A DNA stretch of 64,000 nucleotides from Aquimonas voraii. Its GTDB lineage: Bacteria > Pseudomonadota > Gammaproteobacteria > Xanthomonadales > Xanthomonadaceae. Position numbers and translations under genes: made by a program. A model generated the notes under the pieces. That model worked only from the letters and a program-made list of their open reading frames with translations, was not told where the DNA came from and searched no databases. Location of the stretch: the NCBI RefSeq assembly GCF_900101825.1, contig NZ_FNAG01000008.1, forward strand, positions 1 through 64,000, read 5' to 3'. Positions 59,305 through 64,000 of the stretch are shown piece by piece. Positions within the stretch are counted from its first letter, which is position 1; the number at the start of each line of letters is the position of its first letter.

Positions 59305-60372
59305 ATGCACAGCGCCCCGCTCGACGACTGGCTGCCTGACTTCTGCCGCGTGCCCACCCTGTTCGTGGTGATGGTTGCCGCGCAGATCATCGTGCTGGCC
59401 GCCGTGCTCATGCCGGGCGCGGCCGGCGACCCCGCCGACGCGGGTTCGCGCCTGTTCGTCGCCAGCCTGTTCGCGCAGTGGCTTGCCCTGCTGGCGACCG
59501 TGCTGTTGTGCAAGCTGCGCCCGCTGGTGCTGCGACTGCGGCCGCGCCTGCTGTCGATCGCCGCTGGCTGGTCGGTGCCAACACTGGCCAGCCTGATCGG
59601 CGCCAGCGTGGTGCATCAGCTCGACATCACGCTGAAGCTGGGGCTGACCGTGCCGGCCGGTCACGGCCTGCAGTTCGCGCTGTCCTGCGCGGCGGTGGCG
59701 GGCCTGCTGTCGGCGGCGCTGCTGCGCTACTTCTACGTCCAGCAGCTGTGGCAGGCGCAGGTGCAGGCCAGCGCGCGGGCCGAGGTCCGCGCACTGCAGG
59801 CGCGCATCAGGCCGCATTTCCTGTTCAACAGCCTCAACAGCATCATCAGTCTCGTGCGTCGCGACCCCGCCACCGCGGAGCGCGCCATCGAGGACCTCTC
59901 CGAGGTCTTCCGCGCCGCCCTGGGGGCAGGGCAGGGCGACTGGTCGCTGGCCGAGGAGTTCGAACTGATCGACCGCTACCTTGGCATCGAGCGGCTGCGT
60001 CTGGGCGAGCGCCTGCGTCTGCGCATCGATCTCGAGCCCGGCTGGCCGCAGGCGCTGCGCCTGCCGCGCCTGTTGCTGCAGCCGCTGGTCGAGAACGCCA
60101 TCCTGCACGGTGTCGCGCGCCTGCCCCAGGGCGGCGAAGTCCTGATCGAACTTCGCTGCGTCGATGGCGGTGTGCGCGTCGAGATCGGCAATCCCTGCCC
60201 GTCGCAAGGCGCTGCCAGCGGCGGCAATCGGCACGCCCTGGCGAGCATCGAGCAGCGTCTTCAGCACTTCTTCGGCCCGACCGCGTGGATGACCGTGGTG
60301 CCGGCCCCCGACTACTATGCGGTGACTTTATGGATGCCCCGGAATCCCGCGGTGCCGTCCTCGACGTCCTGA
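59305..60372 (+). CDS. algZ: LytS/AlgZ-type sensor histidine kinase
   Basis: A 355-aa membrane kinase. Four hydrophobic helices lie in the first ~150 residues. The histidine-kinase internal region (His_kinase) has RPHFLFNSLNSIISLVRRDP with the phospho-acceptor His, then LPRLLLQPLVENAILHGVAR (N box) and a short ATPase domain ending in [11 protein letters not shown]. It is the partner of the LytTR regulator gene, which it overlaps by 43 bp. In Pseudomonas AlgZ/AlgR controls alginate, twitching and virulence genes. Confidence 0.92.
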   Translation: MHSAPLDDWLPDFCRVPTLFVVMVAAQIIVLAAVLMPGAAGDPADAGSRLFVASLFAQWLALLATVLLCKLRPLVLRLRPRLLSIAAGWSVPTLASLIGASVVHQLDITLKLGLTVPAGHGLQFALSCAAVAGLLSAALLRYFYVQQLWQAQVQASARAEVRALQARIRPHFLFNSLNSIISLVRRDPATAERAIEDLSEVFRAALGAGQGDWSLAEEFELIDRYLGIERLRLGERLRLRIDLEPGWPQALRLPRLLLQPLVENAILHGVARLPQGGEVLIELRCVDGGVRVEIGNPCPSQGAASGGNRHALASIEQRLQHFFGPTAWMTVVPAPDYYAVTLWMPRNPAVPSSTS

Positions 60373-61094
60373 TCGTCGATGACGAGCCCCTCGCCCGCCA
60401 GCGCCTGCGCGACCTGCTCGCTGGGCTCGGCCATGTGCGCGTGGTCGGCGAGGCCGGCGACGGCCGCGAGGCGTTGGACGCCTGCGCCCGGCTGATCCCT
60501 GATGTGGTGTTGATGGACATCGCCATGCCGGTGATGGATGGGCTGGAGGCCGCGCGCCATCTGGCCGCGGACCCGACGGCGCCGGCGGTGGTGTTCTGCA
60601 CCGCCTATGACGAGCATGCCCTGGCCGCCTTCGAGGCCCGCGCCATCGACTATCTGCTGAAACCCGTGCGCGCCGAGCGCCTGGCTGCGGCGCTGGAACG
60701 CGCCCGCGCGCTGGGCCGCGCGCGCGCCAACGAGCGCCTGCAGGCGCTGCCGAAGACGCAGGCGCGCACCCACCTCTGCGCCCGGCTGCGCGGCAGCCTG
60801 CGCCTCATTGCCGTGTCCGACATCGTCTACCTGCAGGCCGAGGAGAAGTACGTCGTTGTCCATCACCTCGGCGGCGAGGACTTGGTCGAGGATTCGCTGA
60901 AGGCGCTCGAACAGGAGTTCCCCGAGCGTTTTCTGCGCATCCACCGCAACTGCCTGGTCGCCCGCAGCGAACTGCGCGAGCTGCGTCGCGGCAACGATGG
61001 CCAGGTCCATGCCCTGCTCAAGCGCAGCCCGGACGCACTTGAGATCAGCCGCCGCTGCCTGCCCCAGATCCGCCAACAGCTGAAGCACCTATGA
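60330..61094 (+). CDS. algR: LytTR-family response regulator (AlgR-like)
   Basis: A 254-aa protein with start at 60330. Receiver domain: [19 protein letters not shown], phospho-acceptor D in [15 protein letters not shown] in [10 protein letters not shown] and K in [11 protein letters not shown]-terminal LytTR DNA-binding domain: [35 protein letters not shown]. The algZ overlap (43 bp) and the hemC overlap (ATGA) make an algZ-algR-hemC run, an order conserved in Pseudomonas and xanthomonads. AlgR binds direct repeats at target promoters. Confidence 0.93.
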   Translation: MDAPESRGAVLDVLIVDDEPLARQRLRDLLAGLGHVRVVGEAGDGREALDACARLIPDVVLMDIAMPVMDGLEAARHLAADPTAPAVVFCTAYDEHALAAFEARAIDYLLKPVRAERLAAALERARALGRARANERLQALPKTQARTHLCARLRGSLRLIAVSDIVYLQAEEKYVVVHHLGGEDLVEDSLKALEQEFPERFLRIHRNCLVARSELRELRRGNDGQVHALLKRSPDALEISRRCLPQIRQQLKHL

Positions 61095-62008
61095 CCCGAA
61101 CCCTGCGGATCGCCACCCGCAAGAGCGCGCTCGCGCTGTGGCAGACCGAACACGTCGCGGCCCGCCTGCGCATCCTCCATCCCAGCCTGGACATCCAGCT
61201 GGTGCCGCTGTCCACCCGCGGTGACGAAGTGCTTGATCGCTCGCTGTCGGCCATCGGCGGCAAGGGCCTGTTCCTCAAGGAACTTGAAGAGGCGATGCTG
61301 CGCGGCGAGGCCGACCTCGCAGTGCACTCGCTGAAGGATGTGCCGATGGCCCTCGAAGGGCCTTTCGTGCTGCCCGCCGTGCTGGAGCGCGCCAACCCCT
61401 TCGATGCCTTCGTCAGCAACGTCTTCACGGACATCGAGGCTCTGCCGCAGGGGGCGCGTGTCGGTACCTCTTCGCTGCGCCGTCGCGCGCAGCTGAAGGC
61501 GCTGCGGCCTGACCTCGACATCGTCGACCTGCGTGGCAATGTCAACACCCGCTTGGCCAAGCTCGATGCCAGTGAGTACGCTGCCATCGTGCTGGCCTGC
61601 GCCGGGTTGGAGCGGCTCGGCTTCGATGCACGCATCCGCGCCCGACTGGAGCCGCCCGCGTTCCTGCCTGCAGCCTCGCAGGGGGCGATCGCGATCGAGT
61701 GCCGCGAGGATGCGCAGGAGGTTCGCGCCCTGCTGGCGCCGCTCGACCATGCGCCGACGCGCCGCTGCGTGGACGCCGAGAGGGCGATGAACCTGGCCCT
61801 GGGCGGCAGTTGCCACGCCGCCATCGCGGCCTACTGCATCGAGCATGGCCAAGGCCTGCGTCTGCGCGGCTGGGTGGGCGATGCGCACAGTGGCGAAGGC
61901 ACGGCGGTCGACGTCGAAGGTGAGTCGTACTCACCCGCGGCGCTTGGGCTCAAGGCTGCCGAGGCGCTGCGCGCGCAGGGCGCCGAGCGCCTGCTCGCCA
62001 GCGCCTGA
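61091..62008 (+). CDS. hemC: Porphobilinogen deaminase (hydroxymethylbilane synthase)
   Basis: A 305-aa protein polymerising four porphobilinogens to hydroxymethylbilane in haem synthesis. Signature elements: [39 protein letters not shown] and [30 protein letters not shown], and the dipyrromethane-cofactor cysteine in [12 protein letters not shown]. Overlaps algR by ATGA, so it is translated from the same message. Confidence 0.97.
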   Translation: MTRTLRIATRKSALALWQTEHVAARLRILHPSLDIQLVPLSTRGDEVLDRSLSAIGGKGLFLKELEEAMLRGEADLAVHSLKDVPMALEGPFVLPAVLERANPFDAFVSNVFTDIEALPQGARVGTSSLRRRAQLKALRPDLDIVDLRGNVNTRLAKLDASEYAAIVLACAGLERLGFDARIRARLEPPAFLPAASQGAIAIECREDAQEVRALLAPLDHAPTRRCVDAERAMNLALGGSCHAAIAAYCIEHGQGLRLRGWVGDAHSGEGTAVDVEGESYSPAALGLKAAEALRAQGAERLLASA

Positions 62009-62054
62009 GTGTCGGCCGCCCGGGGCGAGCGCACCCGATGAGTCCCCAAACGAA

Positions 62055-62090
62055 GCGCGGCCGACGAAGTCCTGGCTTCGTCGGCCGCGC
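62055..62090. terminator. Shared hairpin between hemC and the DUF481 gene
   Basis: A perfect 15-bp stem (62055-62069 with 62076-62090), loop TCCTGG, in the 118-bp gap between convergent genes. Neither side has a U-tract; it is probably a bidirectional 3'-end structure. Confidence 0.7.
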
Positions 62091-62126
62091 AGGTCCTGAT
62101 TGGCGGGCGGGGAGCCGCAGTGACGA

Positions 62127-62873
62127 TCAGCGGAAGGCGTAGACCAGATTGATCGTGGTCAGCAGGTCGGTGCTCTTGGTGCCCGGAGTGGTCTCGCTGT
62201 TGTAGCGGGCTTCAAGGCCCGCCTTCAGGGCGAGCTTCTCGGTCATCGAGACGGCTACGCCCAGCTCGTTCTGGGCGAAGGTGTTGTCCTCGCCGCTTTC
62301 CACCAGCAGCACGTTGGTGAGTTCGGTGGTGTCGGTGAGCACGCGGCGGAAGTCGAGCGCGCCGCGGGCGATCGCGTTGTTCTCGGTCGCGCCCGTCGAT
62401 GCGAGCTTGGCGCGGCGATAACCGGGGCCGACCTGGGCGCGCAGGTGTCCGGATTCGGTGTCGTAGAGGGTGTAGCCGAAGCCGATCGAGACGGTGCTCT
62501 GGCGCTCGTAGGTGCCGAAGTCGTCGCGCTCATGGCGCAGGGCGCTGATCCAGGAGGCGCGCTCGTTCATCTTGAAGGCGCTCGACGCGTGGGCTGACCA
62601 GCGATTGGCGGTGGTTTCGAACAGCGTCTCGGCCTGACCGTCGTCGTCGAAATCGCCGCGGATCTCGCCCTTGGCGCGCAGCATGCTGACGCCGAACGCG
62701 TGTTTCCAGCGCTCGTCTTCGTTGACGAAGTCGAGCTTGGCGTTCAGGTTCTCCGAGCGCGCATTGCCGCGGGCTGCCGCCAGGCCGAACTCGCCGGTGC
62801 CGGTCCAGTCCTGCGCCTCGGCGACGGCAGGCAGTGCGGCAAGCAGGGACATCAAGAGCAGGGTCGAGCGCAT
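62127..62873 (-). CDS. DUF481 (YdiY-type) outer-membrane protein
   Basis: A 248-aa protein with a signal peptide (MRSTLLLMSLLAALPAVAEA). The rest is amphipathic beta strand typical of DUF481/YdiY: GTGEFGLAAARGNARSENLN, SIGFGYTLYDTESGHLRAQV and GPGYRRAKL, with a C-terminal INLVYAFR ending in an aromatic-Arg tail. The family forms a beta-barrel-like outer-membrane protein of unknown role. Convergent with hemC. Confidence 0.87.
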   Translation of the reverse strand: MRSTLLLMSLLAALPAVAEAQDWTGTGEFGLAAARGNARSENLNAKLDFVNEDERWKHAFGVSMLRAKGEIRGDFDDDGQAETLFETTANRWSAHASSAFKMNERASWISALRHERDDFGTYERQSTVSIGFGYTLYDTESGHLRAQVGPGYRRAKLASTGATENNAIARGALDFRRVLTDTTELTNVLLVESGEDNTFAQNELGVAVSMTEKLALKAGLEARYNSETTPGTKSTDLLTTINLVYAFR

Positions 62874-62970
62874 GGGAACCTCGTGGACGTGGATGTGAAG
62901 GCCTTCGCGGCGCCGCGCAGACTGGTGGCCAGCGCTTGAATTGCGGGTGAATCCTCGGGGTGGGCGGCGG

Positions 62971-64000
62971 TTACAGCGGCCAGAACACCGGGATGAAGGC
63001 GACCGCGATGGCCCAGAACAGCAGGTTGAGCGGCACGCCGATTCTCACGAAGTCGATGAACCGATAGCCTCCCGCGCTGTAGACCATGGTGTTGGTCTGG
63101 TAACCGACCGGCGTGGCAAAGGCGGTGGAGGCCGCGAATGCCACGGCGACCACGTAGGCCGAGGGATTGACGTCCATGCTGTGCGCCGCCGCGATCGCCA
63201 CGGGGGTGAGCAGAACGGCCGAGGCGTTGTTGCTCATGAACTCGGTCAGCACCGCGGTCATCAGGTAGATCACGGCCAGCGCGGCGATCGGTCCCCAGCC
63301 ACCGACAAGGTCGAGCGTGCGATCGGCGAGAAAGGCCGCGGCGCCGCTGCTCTGCAAGGCCACGCCCAGTGGCAGCACGCCGGCCAGCAGCATGATCACG
63401 CGCCAGTCGATCGACTCGTAGAGTTCCTTGGATTCAAGACAGCGGAACACCACCAGGGCGATGCAGCCGAGAATGGATGCGGCGACGATCGGCAGAATGT
63501 CGAGCGTCGCAGCCGCCACCACGGCGGCCATGATCGCCACCGCTGTCCATGCGCGTCGGCTGGAGGCGGGGCCTTCATCGCGCTCACTCAGTACGACCAC
63601 GTTCGGGTTGGCGCGCAGGTGAGCCATCTCGCTGGGGCTGGTGAGCATCAGCAGGATGTCACCGACCGCCAGCTCCACATCTCGCAGCTTCTCGCGCAGC
63701 ACCTCGCCGCGGCGATGGATGGCGAGCACGGTGGCGTTGTAATGCCAGTTGAACTCCAGCGCGCGCAGTGACTGGCCGATGAAACGCGAGCCTGGCGCGA
63801 CCATGACTTCGGTAAGGACCTGGTCATCGCCGCGGAACTGCTCATCACGCAGCTTGAACTCAGGCTCCAGTTCGAGTCGCGCACTGGCCTTGAGGCCGCT
63901 CAGCTTGCTCCAGTCACCGCGTGCCAGAAGGATGTCGCCTTCCTGCAGCTTCTGCGCGCGCGGCGACCAGATCTTCTCCTCACCACGCAGCAGTTCCAGC
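62971..64000 (-). CDS. SLC13/DASS-type permease with RCK_C (TrkA_C) domains, 5' partial
   Basis: The frame is open to the right edge, so the N-terminal part is outside the window; 342 codons are visible. The first ~125 residues hold two TrkA_C-like soluble segments (KLQEGDILLARGDW, KLRDVELAVGDILLMLT), placed between halves of the transporter. Then 7-8 membrane helices with EFMSNNASAVLLTPVAIAAA and YQTNTMVYSAGGYRFIDF, the SLC13/ArsB-like substrate motifs. The family exports or imports divalent anions such as sulfate or dicarboxylates with sodium; the RCK_C domains suggest regulation by a ligand. Substrate not readable. Confidence 0.88.
   Translation of the reverse strand, partial: LELLRGEEKIWSPRAQKLQEGDILLARGDWSKLSGLKASARLELEPEFKLRDEQFRGDDQVLTEVMVAPGSRFIGQSLRALEFNWHYNATVLAIHRRGEVLREKLRDVELAVGDILLMLTSPSEMAHLRANPNVVVLSERDEGPASSRRAWTAVAIMAAVVAAATLDILPIVAASILGCIALVVFRCLESKELYESIDWRVIMLLAGVLPLGVALQSSGAAAFLADRTLDLVGGWGPIAALAVIYLMTAVLTEFMSNNASAVLLTPVAIAAAHSMDVNPSAYVVAVAFAASTAFATPVGYQTNTMVYSAGGYRFIDFVRIGVPLNLLFWAIAVAFIPVFWPL

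Overview
The window is GC-rich chromosomal DNA, and its gene content points to a gammaproteobacterium of the Xanthomonadales/Lysobacterales. The signs are an AlgZ/AlgR-type pair overlapping hemC, a birA-coaX-SPOR block, a short TrhO-like rhodanese next to pgk, a DUF6164-like protein, a 309-aa glutaredoxin/A-type/rhodanese fusion, and GGGATT-rich intergenic arrays. Nearly all of it reads as core chromosome. I see no rRNA, CRISPR array, prophage or intact insertion sequence; the only mobile DNA is two short IS630-derived remnants.

Layout. 0-5 kb: the 3' end of a surface repeat protein, two paralogous TonB_C-type proteins, and the etfBA operon. 5-14 kb: an ATP-grasp ligase, a LacI regulator with a GNAT enzyme, DEAD-box helicase deaD, a YpfJ-type metalloprotease and an orphan chemoreceptor. 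14-18 kb: pgk, a TrhO-like enzyme, tyrA, a tandem PAN protein and a small membrane protein. 18-22 kb: a complete LuxR/LuxI quorum-sensing pair with two abutting lux-type boxes before luxI, then convergent DUF3050 and hemerythrin genes. 22-27 kb: a large TolB/amidohydrolase fusion, queF, a secreted Cys-containing protein and an IS630 remnant. 27-31 kb: an ECF sigma/Ser-Thr kinase operon and an AMP nucleosidase. 31-39 kb: the Grx fusion, a methyltransferase, a Nudix-winged-helix regulator, a VWA protein with four tandem repeats, dusA and an arginine-deiminase-superfamily hydrolase. 39-42 kb: PepSY/PhoP/PhoQ-like genes and MtfA. 42-50 kb: a FakA-FakB fusion, plsY, birA, coaX, SPOR protein, tRNA-Thr, Hpt protein, arginase, entericidin and trpS. 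51-57 kb: DUF1800, DUF1501 and two mono-haem cytochromes. 57-64 kb: SbtA/SbtB, a carboxylesterase, AlgZ/AlgR-like genes, hemC, a DUF481 protein and a partial SLC13 permease.

Genes that appear to work together: LuxI should make an acyl-homoserine lactone sensed by the adjacent LuxR. The FakA-FakB fusion could make acyl-phosphate from free fatty acids for PlsY, encoded directly downstream. SbtB probably gates the bicarbonate transporter SbtA. The ECF sigma factor and membrane kinase form a signalling pair. DUF1800, DUF1501 and the cytochromes look like a secreted/periplasmic module, and three of its four proteins carry a short F-x-x-(G/S)-(F/H)-E motif.

Most notable for follow-up are the quorum-sensing cassette with DUF3050, the FakAB fusion beside plsY, and the two MITE-like IS630 derivatives whose terminal CTAG supplies the stop codon of the neighbouring gene. 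All functions are assigned by reading the sequence; no database search or structure prediction was run.
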